The notes under the pieces were generated by a model that ran no database searches, was not told the origin of the DNA, and saw only the letters and a list, made by a program, of their open reading frames with translations. DNA of 15,655 bases from Candidatus Pacearchaeota archaeon (GTDB lineage: Archaea > Nanoarchaeota > Nanoarchaeia > Pacearchaeales > GW2011-AR1). Positions 7,424-14,468 of the stretch are shown here, piece by piece. The stretch is from positions 1-15,655 of the forward strand of contig NZER01000262.1 of assembly GCA_002690445.1 (NCBI GenBank), read 5' to 3'. Positions within the stretch are counted from its first letter, which is position 1. Each line of letters begins with the position of its first letter. A program made the position numbers and the translations under genes.

Positions 7424-8839
7424 TTAAGAAGAAAATACTGCGATAGATGCTTTCAAATAAAAGAAAAGCTGTTTTGGACTTCTTAATTTTCCAAGCATCT
7501 TAAATATATATTTTGGCCTCAAATAATATTCCCGATAAGCATCATTCAATATTTGTGCTAATTCTTCTTGCGATAATCCAGGTACCTTAACAATAGATTT
7601 TTTGAACATTGTAAAATCTAACCATTCACTTTTATCAATAAAATTTTCTTTAATAAAGAGATCGTACATTTCAGAACCTGGAAAAGGAGTCAATATTGAA
7701 AGATACATACTATCTGTATTAAGTTCTTTTGCAAAATCTATTGTTTTTTTTATCGACTTTCGGATATCTCTTTTGGGCAAAGGAGAGCCAATCATAAAAA
7801 ATGCCCGAATTGCAATTCCTGCTTTTTTAGTTAGTTTAATTGCCTTTCTTATTTGATCCAAACTAGTATTCCTTCTATAGAAGTTTAAAACATCTTGATC
7901 ACCAGATTCAATACCATAAGATATGATCTCACATCCAGACTTCTTCATTTTCTTTAATAGTTCAAGGTCAACGTAGTTAACTCTCCCCAAACAACTCCAT
8001 GTCAATTTAAGTTTATTATCAAGAATATAATCACATACCTTCATCACTCTTTCCCTATTTATAATAAAAATATCATCGAAAAACATAATATTTCTCACTT
8101 TAAATTTGTTGTAAAGTATACCTATTTCTTCACATACTCTTTCTGCAGAATGCAATCTTGGTTTTTTCCCACACATTATTTTAGTTTCACAATAAAGACA
8201 ATCAAAAGGACATCCTCTACTTGTGAAAACACTAATAAAAGGAAGTTTTTGGGATGGTTGCCCCGCATAGGGTTTATATTTGTTAATCGGAAGGAGATCC
8301 CAAGCCGGAAGAGGTAACGAATCAAGATCTTCAATATAAGGTCTTTTCTCATTAATAACAACACTCCCATCTCTTTTTTTATAAGCAAGGTTTTTTATCT
8401 CTTTGATCTTTTCCTCATTTTCAAGATTTTGCATAAACTCATAAAAAGCTTCTTCCCCCTCGCCCAAGATAATATAATCAACATTGTCATATTTCAGAAC
8501 ATCTTTCGGTACAGTCGTAGGGTGAACCCCGCCAAATACCACCTTGGACCCAGTTTCTTTAGCCACTTTTGCAATATCATAAGCTATTTTGAAAGTGGAT
8601 GTTGTAACTGTCAATCCAACAACCTCTGGCCTTTTTTCTAAGATAATTTTTTTTATATCTTCAACAGAATACCCTAATGGGTCGGCATCTATTAAGTCCA
8701 GGTCAATTCCTTTTTCTCTCAAATAACTTGCTAATGAAACCATACCATGCGGAGGAAAAATCCCATGGGCAATTACCCTTTTCCCATAAATCTCCTTTAA
8801 TCTCCAAGGAGGATTTATTAGTAATAATTTTTTGTTCAT
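7424..8839 (-). CDS. B12-binding-domain radical SAM protein (copy A)
   Basis: A 471-residue radical SAM enzyme with an N-terminal cobalamin-binding-like domain (about 1-150; GGVHPTTVP at 103-111, GEGEE at 126-130) and a radical SAM barrel with the cluster motif CPFDCLYC (Cys210, 214, 217). FFDDIFIINRERV and SYGIESGDQD are further family signatures. At the place of the DxHxxG cobalamin loop it has DADPLG (Asp51, Asp53, Gly56), so the axial histidine is replaced by Asp. It probably does SAM-dependent radical chemistry, perhaps methylation, on a glycan or lipid. Substrate unknown. Its ATG overlaps the TGA of copy B as ATGA, with GGTGA 4 nt before the ATG, so the two are translationally coupled and likely work in the same pathway. 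They look like products of an old tandem duplication. Confidence 0.9.
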   Translation of the reverse strand: MNKKLLLINPPWRLKEIYGKRVIAHGIFPPHGMVSLASYLREKGIDLDLIDADPLGYSVEDIKKIILEKRPEVVGLTVTTSTFKIAYDIAKVAKETGSKVVFGGVHPTTVPKDVLKYDNVDYIILGEGEEAFYEFMQNLENEEKIKEIKNLAYKKRDGSVVINEKRPYIEDLDSLPLPAWDLLPINKYKPYAGQPSQKLPFISVFTSRGCPFDCLYCETKIMCGKKPRLHSAERVCEEIGILYNKFKVRNIMFFDDIFIINRERVMKVCDYILDNKLKLTWSCLGRVNYVDLELLKKMKKSGCEIISYGIESGDQDVLNFYRRNTSLDQIRKAIKLTKKAGIAIRAFFMIGSPLPKRDIRKSIKKTIDFAKELNTDSMYLSILTPFPGSEMYDLFIKENFIDKSEWLDFTMFKKSIVKVPGLSQEELAQILNDAYREYYLRPKYIFKMLGKLRSPKQLFFYLKASIAVFSS

Positions 8840-10260
8840 GATTTCACCTGAGCTTTAAAAATTGTCATAACACCCTTATAAAGTCTCTTCAAATCATCTT
8901 TATTTCTTATTGAAGTTAACTGTTTTAATATCGTGTAAGGTGAAAAATAAAAGCTCCTATAAGCCTTCATATGAATCTTCAAAAGTTGTGAAGCAGTTAA
9001 CCCTTTAGGAACATAAACAGGATTCTTAAGAAAGTTATATTCTGGCAAAACAATTTTCTTCCAATAGTGGTCATCAAAAGTTCCCTCTTTAATGGCTTCT
9101 TCATATTCCTCTGTTTGAGGGTGGGGAACAAGTAAAGTAAACGTTGCATAATCTGGCTTTAGTTTTTTTGCAAAATTAATTGTTTGCTTCATATCTTTTA
9201 TTGTCTCTCCAACAAAGCCCAATACGAAATATGTTCGAATCTCAATTCCCACCTTTCTAGTAGCATTTAATGCAGTTATAACTTGGGATTTAGTAAACCC
9301 TTTTTTTATTGATTCAATAATTCTTTCACTACCCGATTCAATACCATAAGAAATTGATTCACACCCTGCTTCTTTCATTTTTTTCAATAATTCATAATCT
9401 ATACAATCAACACGAGTAGCACAATCCCAAGGAATATTAAGCTTTCTTTCAATAAGCAGATTACAGATTTCTATTACCCTCTTCCGATTCAAGGTAAATG
9501 TTTCATCCCATATGCTTATCTGTCTAGCACCAAAATTTTGAATTAGCCATTCTATCTCATCAACAACCCTCTTTGCACTATGTGCCCTAAAAACCCTTCC
9601 AAAAATCTTTTTATTACAGAAAGTGCAACCAAAAGTACACCCTCTTGAGGTGATAATCGAAAGTGCGGGTTGCTTCGCACTTCTTGTTTCACTATTCTTA
9701 TATTTCTTCATTGGAAATAGATGTAGACCGGGATAAGGAAGTTCATCAAGATTCTTTAATAATGGCCTATGTCCTGTAAAAACGGCACCCTTCTGGTCAT
9801 CTTCATACACCAACCCCAATATTTCCTTTATTTTATCAATACTTTTGAAATTATTAACAAGTTCCAGAAATGTATATTCCCCTTCACCTACAACCACAAA
9901 ATCTACATTTTTATCATTAATAACTTCAAATGGAAGCGCTGTTGGATGAGGGCCCCCCATAACTACAGGAACCTTCGAATGTTTTTTGATCTCTGCAGCA
10001 GTTTGATGTGCTCTTAAAGCAAAAGCAGTCAAAGATTCTACCCCAATAATATCAAATGCTATTGCTCTCTTCCCAATTTCTTCAAGACGGATATCCTCTG
10101 CTATTCCATCAATAACTTCAACCTCATGTCCTTCTTTTTTAAGTACTGCTGCCACATAAGCTAAGCCCAAAGGTGGTAAAATACTTGCAGATTCCTCAGA
10201 ACCACGAGCATACAATTCACTTTTTAATAAAGGGGGATTAATTAAAAGAACTCTTACCAT
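8836..10260 (-). CDS. B12-binding-domain radical SAM protein (copy B)
   Basis: A 474-residue radical SAM enzyme built like copy A: cobalamin-binding-like N-terminal domain (GGPHPTALP at 102-110, GEGE near 125-128), then a radical SAM barrel with CTFGCTFC (Cys208, 212, 215), WDETFTLNRKRV and SYGIESGSERII. It lacks the DxHxxG loop. Families with this architecture include C-methyltransferases (Fom3, GenK, TsrM, hopanoid HpnP) and archaeal lipid enzymes (calditol synthase, GDGT ring synthases), so both a glycan and a lipid are possible substrates. I start it at the ATG at 10260 (protein start MVRVLLINPP), because GGGGGGTG ends 9 nt before it; a GTG at 10272 would lie inside that ribosome-binding site. 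Its last four nt overlap copy A. Upstream is a 193-nt region with a TATA-like box and two tiny open frames. Confidence 0.9.
   Translation of the reverse strand: MVRVLLINPPLLKSELYARGSEESASILPPLGLAYVAAVLKKEGHEVEVIDGIAEDIRLEEIGKRAIAFDIIGVESLTAFALRAHQTAAEIKKHSKVPVVMGGPHPTALPFEVINDKNVDFVVVGEGEYTFLELVNNFKSIDKIKEILGLVYEDDQKGAVFTGHRPLLKNLDELPYPGLHLFPMKKYKNSETRSAKQPALSIITSRGCTFGCTFCNKKIFGRVFRAHSAKRVVDEIEWLIQNFGARQISIWDETFTLNRKRVIEICNLLIERKLNIPWDCATRVDCIDYELLKKMKEAGCESISYGIESGSERIIESIKKGFTKSQVITALNATRKVGIEIRTYFVLGFVGETIKDMKQTINFAKKLKPDYATFTLLVPHPQTEEYEEAIKEGTFDDHYWKKIVLPEYNFLKNPVYVPKGLTASQLLKIHMKAYRSFYFSPYTILKQLTSIRNKDDLKRLYKGVMTIFKAQVKS
8844..8848 (-). promoter_or_regulatory. Shine-Dalgarno site for radical SAM copy A
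   Basis: GGTGA on the minus strand, 4 nt before the ATG at 8839, within the end of copy B. It supports coupled translation across the ATGA overlap. Confidence 0.55.
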
Positions 10261-10264
10261 TTTA

Positions 10265-10324
10265 TCAAACACCCCCCTTCCATATTGCCATTTTCTTAAA
10301 TCCCCTATAATTGAATAAATTCAT
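10265..10324 (-). other. Possible 19-codon upstream open frame before radical SAM copy B
   Basis: An ATG-started frame encoding MNLFNYRGFKKMAIWKGGV ends in TGA only 4 nt before the ATG of copy B, and the Shine-Dalgarno site of copy B forms its last codons. It could be a translated leader peptide coupled to copy B, or the surviving tail of a lost gene. It has no clear Shine-Dalgarno site of its own. Coding status is uncertain. Confidence 0.2.
10270..10277 (-). promoter_or_regulatory. Shine-Dalgarno site deciding the start of radical SAM copy B
   Basis: The minus strand reads GGGGGGTG, 9 nt before the ATG at 10260. It favours that ATG over the GTG at 10272, which lies within the site itself. 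Confidence 0.55.
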
Positions 10325-10331
10325 GATGCTA

Positions 10332-10412
10332 TCAAAACAACACACTTTCTAAAATAAGTATCATTTTATTTAAAAGTTTTTTATCCTTTAACATATACAA
10401 TGGAATTAACAT
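10332..10412 (-). other. Possible small open frame (26 codons) in the flavoenzyme-radical SAM gap
   Basis: An ATG-started frame encoding 26 residues (MLIPLYMLKDKKLLNKM, then nine more) has GGGGGAG 3 nt upstream, a plausible ribosome-binding site. The frame is also open further upstream to the end of the flavoenzyme gene. It might be a real microprotein, a degraded gene remnant or chance. It overlaps the TATA-like box proposed for copy B. No family recognised. Confidence 0.18.
10367..10376 (-). promoter_or_regulatory. TATA-like box upstream of the tandem radical SAM genes
   Basis: The minus strand reads CTTTTAAATA followed by AAA. Centred near 10371, it would start transcription near 10345 and give copy B a leader of about 85 nt, in contrast to the leaderless genes nearby. 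A weak call in an AT-rich region. Confidence 0.3.
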
Positions 10413-10453
10413 TTTCTCCCCCGTATAACTAATCTTCAAAACATTCTCCAAAT

Positions 10454-11941
10454 TTAAGTTTCATCTCGGTCTTCTAAGACCATCCAATTAAATGAAACTT
10501 TTTGTTTATTACTAACATTTAAATCACCCTTTTCATAATATTCTATTTCAGATCCAACGCTTTCAATATCGTATTTTTTCTCGTCAATAATACTTCTCGC
10601 GGCCAAAATCCCCATTTCCAAAGAATGATCTTGATTGTTATATTTGAACCTACCCGGCCTTCCTATAAAAAAGAGATTCTCAAATTTATTTAAATAAGCT
10701 TTAATCAATTCCAAATTTTTTTGATAATCTAAATCATAAATTGGATAAACATTTTTTTGTTTAATTAAATAATAATTTCTAACTTCTTTCCTTGTAAAGA
10801 AACCCAACCTTTCAAAGTGGTTTAAAGCTAATTCAAAAAGACTTTCTTTGTCCATATTCCATGTTTTGTCACCTTCAAAACAAAAGAATTCTACAAAAAG
10901 AGAAGTTTTCCCATCCGGACTCATTTTTTTACTAAAATTTTTCATTTCAGAGACCCTACCAAAGGGGATTTCTTTCTCAGGAAAATAAATCCATTGATCT
11001 TTTGTTATGGATTCTTTATCTAAAGTTATAAATAAATAAACCTGACTTCTATATTTTAGAGTTTTAATTGCCTCTAATACACAATCCGGAGCAGAAGGTT
11101 CTAATAAGTTAACAAAATTCTTCATTGTAATCGATTCCACCAAATATTTTGGTTTAAATGATTCTTCTTTCCCTCGAGTATTAATTATCACTTCAGTTAT
11201 TAACTTGCCATCATGTTTAATCTTTGTAGGATAGCTTTCAGTTAGAACTTCATTCCCTTTCTGGATTATTTTTTCCTCTATTGTTTTATAGATTAGATGT
11301 GTTCCATCTTCAGGATAATAAAATTGATCTACCATACTCCGAGGATCCTTTCCCTTTGTAAAAATACTTTTTAAAGCTGAAATTAAAGTTAAGCTTTTGA
11401 TTCTTTGTTTAGCCCAATCCGGATGTATTTTTGAGCATTCAATACCCCATACCTTTTCAGTATAATTAATCATATTTAATTCTGCAAGACTTCTTCCAAA
11501 ATTAGCGATTACATAATCTTTAAAATTTTTAATTTTTTTTCTTAAAATTTTATACACAATCTGAGCGAATAAGTAATCTAAGAAGATTCTAAATGCTTTT
11601 TTCATTCCTATATTTTTCAAAGCTTGAGCAGCATTTATGGGATAGTCGTAAAATTTCCCTCCGATATATTGCCTTGTTAACCGATTTACCTTAATCCATT
11701 TGTCATGAATCAAATTTTCAATAAAATCATATAGATATTTATTTTGAGAAAAAAACCTATGTGGCCCAATATCACTAAAAAAAGTCGCACCTTCTTCTTC
11801 AAAAGTAAGAGTCTTAGCAAGACCCCCCACACTTTTTTGTTTTTCAATTATCAAAATTTTTTTATTTACTTTGGATAATTCCATTGCTGCAGCCATTCCT
11901 GCAGGTCCTGCACCAATTATTAAAGTTTCCACTTCAGACAT
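10454..11941 (-). CDS. FAD-dependent oxidoreductase, UDP-galactopyranose-mutase-like
   Basis: A 495-residue flavoprotein of the amine-oxidase/UDP-galactopyranose mutase superfamily. It begins with an FAD-binding Rossmann motif LIIGAGPAGMAAA (about 7-19) and Glu33 for the ribose, then KSVGGLAKT, GPHRFFSQN, the stretch KFYDYPI and NYTEKVWGIECSKI, and ends with a second FAD contact, FIGRPGRFKYNNQDHSLEMG. These conserved stretches resemble the long (about 500-residue) Glf-type proteins rather than the roughly 380-residue bacterial enzymes. The likely reaction is UDP-galactopyranose to UDP-galactofuranose or an analogous sugar-ring change in the cytoplasm. Automatic annotation may call it protoporphyrinogen-oxidase-like; nothing about haem is nearby. 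ATG start with a TATA-like box centred 27 nt upstream and no Shine-Dalgarno site suggests a leaderless transcript. The flavoprotein family is certain, the mutase role moderately so. Confidence 0.8.
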   Translation of the reverse strand: MSEVETLIIGAGPAGMAAAMELSKVNKKILIIEKQKSVGGLAKTLTFEEEGATFFSDIGPHRFFSQNKYLYDFIENLIHDKWIKVNRLTRQYIGGKFYDYPINAAQALKNIGMKKAFRIFLDYLFAQIVYKILRKKIKNFKDYVIANFGRSLAELNMINYTEKVWGIECSKIHPDWAKQRIKSLTLISALKSIFTKGKDPRSMVDQFYYPEDGTHLIYKTIEEKIIQKGNEVLTESYPTKIKHDGKLITEVIINTRGKEESFKPKYLVESITMKNFVNLLEPSAPDCVLEAIKTLKYRSQVYLFITLDKESITKDQWIYFPEKEIPFGRVSEMKNFSKKMSPDGKTSLFVEFFCFEGDKTWNMDKESLFELALNHFERLGFFTRKEVRNYYLIKQKNVYPIYDLDYQKNLELIKAYLNKFENLFFIGRPGRFKYNNQDHSLEMGILAARSIIDEKKYDIESVGSEIEYYEKGDLNVSNKQKVSFNWMVLEDRDET

Positions 11942-11964
11942 ATATTTAGATTTCTTACAAGAGA

Positions 11965-11977
11965 TTTTTAAGGGTTT
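11965..11977 (-). promoter_or_regulatory. TATA/BRE promoter of the flavoenzyme gene
   Basis: The minus strand reads GAAACCC followed by TTAAAAATC. The TATA core TTAAAAA (11965-11971) is centred 27 nt before the ATG at 11941, which implies a leaderless mRNA. The GAAACC element matches that before the AglH-type gene. Confidence 0.55.
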
Positions 11978-11987
11978 CGATAAAGTC

Positions 11988-12020
11988 TCCTAATTACACC
12001 TCTAGGAGTTACACCCTCTA
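11988..12020. repeat. Short imperfect direct repeat plus inverted TCCTA/TAGGA
   Basis: TTACACCTCTA (11994-12004) is repeated as TTACACCCTCTA (12009-12020), differing by one inserted C. TCCTA (11988-11992) and TAGGA (12003-12007) form a 5-bp inverted pair around the first copy. The unit spans the stop codon of the GT39-like gene and lies just upstream of the flavoenzyme promoter. It may be a regulator site or a small duplication. Confidence 0.4.
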
Positions 12021-13763
12021 TTTTTCGTTTTCACCATTAACTTCATAGATTTCAATATATTTTTTATTTGAAACAAACCTCTTTAATAGCGTAAAATTCA
12101 AATCCCTTTTAGTTTTTAATTCTTCTACACTAGAAAATAAACCTGAATTTTGAGATTGAGAAGAATAATATAAGATCTCAATCTCCCCCCAATCTATTTT
12201 AGTTCCATTTATATAAACAATTTCATATACATTGTCCCCATTAACAACCCTTGTAACCCTCCTATCATTAAAAGGAATATTAAAAGCTCCCTTAAAAACA
12301 TCCTTACTTAATGTTGAAAAAGGAATATACTCTATTCCTGCCAATTTGAAACGTTTTTCTTCAGAAACATACCCGGCCCAGGGGTAAGACAAATCAAAAA
12401 TTTCAGGATATCTTGCCAGAATTATTTTTTCTTGATGGTTTTGTACTAAATAATCTGTAGCTTCTTGACGCACTTTTATATGGTCCATAAACTCATAATT
12501 GTTTTCCAACCAAAAACCAATAACTTCCCTTTCACCAGTTAAACTAGACAAAGACAAAGACACGAAAACAACAATAACAAATAACAAAATAAATTTACTT
12601 CTTATTGCTTTAGATAAAACACCTCCAACAAGTATAAGATAAATCGGTATTATAAATAAGACATATCTTGGTAACCAAGGAAATAAAGAAAAAACCCCGA
12701 TCACAATAATCACAAAACTTGAAAGGATTATCTGTTTTTCATTCATCCAGAATTTTAAGAGTTTCTTTCTATGTAGAATCAAAACCATAATTAATAATGA
12801 AAAAAGAGGTATAAATTTATTAAAAATATTAAAATAAATGCCCGAATCTAAGAACTTAGAAACTAACAATTGAGATAGATATTTAGAAATAAAAAATAAA
12901 ACCCCATAGTTTATAACAAACAAGATTATCGCTTTAGAAATCCCCCTAATGGATTTATAATATTCAAAGTTTCCAGGAGACATTGCAGGGGCTAGGATCA
13001 AAAGGGTTGTTATTACCCATCTAAAATCATCAAAAAAGATATATTTGCTTATGAAAACAAAATTCGGCAAAATAAATAATGGAGAGATTTCAACAATTGA
13101 GCTAGCATAAGGCACTATAAACCATCCATATAAATATTTATTTGTCATTACCCATAATAAAAAGATTATCAATGGGGATAATATTAGAACTGCATTTTTC
13201 AAACCAACCTTCCCCCTTCTCATAATGGCTACAATCATAGCCAATACTGGAAAAAATATGAAAATTTCCTTGGTCAATACAAGTAAACTGGAAAATATAA
13301 AGAGTGGAAAATACTTTCGAGATATCAAAAAATAAAAAGACATTAAGAACATTGCAGTCTCCATCATCGTTATTTGAGCTATAGAGGATTGTGCTAGAAA
13401 TAAAGGAGATGTTATAAAAAATAAGGAAGAGATAATTCCCACTTTTTCGTTAAATAAAGTTTTTCCAATAAGATACGAAAAAAAGATTGCAAGCCCTGAA
13501 AGAACTATTATTGAGAGGTGTGCTACAACTGAACTTACACCAAACAAAAAGAAAGAAAGTGCTAAAAATAAGAAAAAAACAGGAGGATGATTAGCATCTA
13601 ACCCATATAAGAACGGGGTTAAACCATGGGCCGAAGAATATATTGCAGAGGGAACATAAGGATAAATATCATCCCAAAAATATGGGAAATTTAAATAATT
13701 TAATTTTATTAAAAATAAGATTATATAGGTTCCCACCAAAATAACAATATTCTTTTTAGACAT
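12018..13763 (-). CDS. GT-C glycosyltransferase, PMT/ArnT (GT39/GT83)-like
   Basis: A 581-residue membrane protein with about 12 hydrophobic segments and a soluble C-terminal region of about 160 residues. After the first membrane segment comes FPYFWDDIYPYVPSA (Asp31, Asp32), the acidic first extracytoplasmic loop used for catalysis or metal binding in GT-C enzymes, then LDANHPPVFFLFLAL, the 'HPPL' stretch typical of ArnT/PMT-like proteins, and an ETAMF stretch in a later loop. It should transfer a sugar from a polyprenyl-phosphate donor to a lipid-linked glycan, lipid or protein on the outer membrane face. A strong TATATA-type promoter lies upstream, and the gene seems to be a single-gene unit: the next gene has its own promoter. 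The stop is TAG. Superfamily clear; substrate unknown. Confidence 0.85.
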   Translation of the reverse strand: MSKKNIVILVGTYIILFLIKLNYLNFPYFWDDIYPYVPSAIYSSAHGLTPFLYGLDANHPPVFFLFLALSFFLFGVSSVVAHLSIIVLSGLAIFFSYLIGKTLFNEKVGIISSLFFITSPLFLAQSSIAQITMMETAMFLMSFYFLISRKYFPLFIFSSLLVLTKEIFIFFPVLAMIVAIMRRGKVGLKNAVLILSPLIIFLLWVMTNKYLYGWFIVPYASSIVEISPLFILPNFVFISKYIFFDDFRWVITTLLILAPAMSPGNFEYYKSIRGISKAIILFVINYGVLFFISKYLSQLLVSKFLDSGIYFNIFNKFIPLFSLLIMVLILHRKKLLKFWMNEKQIILSSFVIIVIGVFSLFPWLPRYVLFIIPIYLILVGGVLSKAIRSKFILLFVIVVFVSLSLSSLTGEREVIGFWLENNYEFMDHIKVRQEATDYLVQNHQEKIILARYPEIFDLSYPWAGYVSEEKRFKLAGIEYIPFSTLSKDVFKGAFNIPFNDRRVTRVVNGDNVYEIVYINGTKIDWGEIEILYYSSQSQNSGLFSSVEELKTKRDLNFTLLKRFVSNKKYIEIYEVNGENEK

Positions 13764-13794
13764 AGACCTTCACAAGACCTATCCCGACAAAAAA

Positions 13795-13803
13795 TATATA
13801 AAG
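13795..13803 (-). promoter_or_regulatory. TATA box of the PMT/ArnT-like gene
   Basis: The minus strand reads CTTTATATA, close to the archaeal consensus, centred about 35 nt before the ATG at 13763. A leader of about 9 nt is expected; GAAGGT lies just before the ATG and could aid initiation. Confidence 0.55.
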
Positions 13804-13813
13804 CTACCTTCTC

Positions 13814-13832
13814 TTTATTAGTTTAATAAAAA
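13814..13832 (-). terminator. Terminator candidate after the methyltransferase gene
   Basis: Just after the methyltransferase stop the minus strand has five T within a perfect 7-bp AT-only inverted repeat (TTTATTA/TAATAAA, 3-nt loop, 13814-13830). The U-tract is the more credible part in archaea. The next promoter follows within 20 nt. Confidence 0.3.
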
Positions 13833-13834
13833 GA

Positions 13835-14467
13835 TTATTTATCCACAACAATAATCATTTCTTTCTTATTTCTTAATTTCCCCAAGATTTGTAACAAAAA
13901 CAATGCCAATTTAAAATTCAAATTATACAATTTAGAATACCCATACCCATAACTAAACTTATTTAAAACGATCTTAAACCCTACATCATTTAATAATTCA
14001 TTACTACTATTAAAATTCCAGTTATACAAGTGTTTTGCCACATCACTTTTAAAATTCCTAATTGGTTTGTTTTTATTAGAAAAAGGTAATACAATAACCA
14101 ACCCCCCATTAGGTTTCAAAACCCTATAAAACTCTTCAATAATCTCATGAGGATTTTCTAAATGTTCTAAAACATGACAACAGAGTATAGAATCAAAACT
14201 TCCAATTTCAATTTTTTTAATATCCTTTTCAACATCAATACCCTTTTTTTTGCATTCTTCTAAAGCAAAATCACTCACATCGATTCCTAAAGAATCTCCT
14301 TTATGTAGAAAAATATTCTGCCCCAAACCACACCCAAATTCCAATACCTTTCCTTTCAAATATTTCCAATAGAATTTATCAGCACATTTAGCTCTAAATA
14401 AATAATATTTTTCATTAGATAAAAGATTATCATGTACTTCAGAATGGTACTCTTTGCCATACGACAT
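13835..14467 (-). CDS. Class I SAM-dependent methyltransferase
   Basis: A 210-residue small methyltransferase of the Methyltransf_11/25 type. Motif I is VLEFGCGLGQN at 41-51 (SAM-binding glycine loop); GIDVSDFAL (61-69) carries the acidic residue for the ribose; FDSILCCHVLEHLENP (91-106) is motif II/III with the family's 'HVLEH'; YRVLKPNGGLVIVLPF follows. It would O-, N- or C-methylate a small molecule in the cytoplasm; glycan or sugar methylation is suggested by its place directly after aglB. The ATG follows the aglB TAA with a single nt between, and GGAAGGT lies 6 nt before the ATG, so both are one operon. The C-terminal third carries no recognised domain. Confidence 0.9.
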   Translation of the reverse strand: MSYGKEYHSEVHDNLLSNEKYYLFRAKCADKFYWKYLKGKVLEFGCGLGQNIFLHKGDSLGIDVSDFALEECKKKGIDVEKDIKKIEIGSFDSILCCHVLEHLENPHEIIEEFYRVLKPNGGLVIVLPFSNKNKPIRNFKSDVAKHLYNWNFNSSNELLNDVGFKIVLNKFSYGYGYSKLYNLNFKLALFLLQILGKLRNKKEMIIVVDK

Positions 14468-14468
14468 C

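Noticed and set aside
7420..7431. Perfect 12-nt palindrome CTTCTTAAGAAG over the stop of radical SAM copy A
   Set aside because: Too short and loop-less to form a useful hairpin; probably chance in an AT/purine-rich stretch.
7602..7856. 84-codon plus-strand open frame
   Set aside because: Antisense to the radical SAM barrel of copy A; composition mirrors the real gene and no initiation signals are seen.
8176..8388. 70-codon minus-strand open frame
   Set aside because: Out of frame inside radical SAM copy A, whose motifs are intact in the main frame.
8429..8641. 70-codon plus-strand open frame
   Set aside because: Antisense to the cobalamin-binding region of copy A; nothing supports expression.
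9769..10017. 82-codon plus-strand open frame
   Set aside because: Antisense to radical SAM copy B, low-complexity translation, no start signals.
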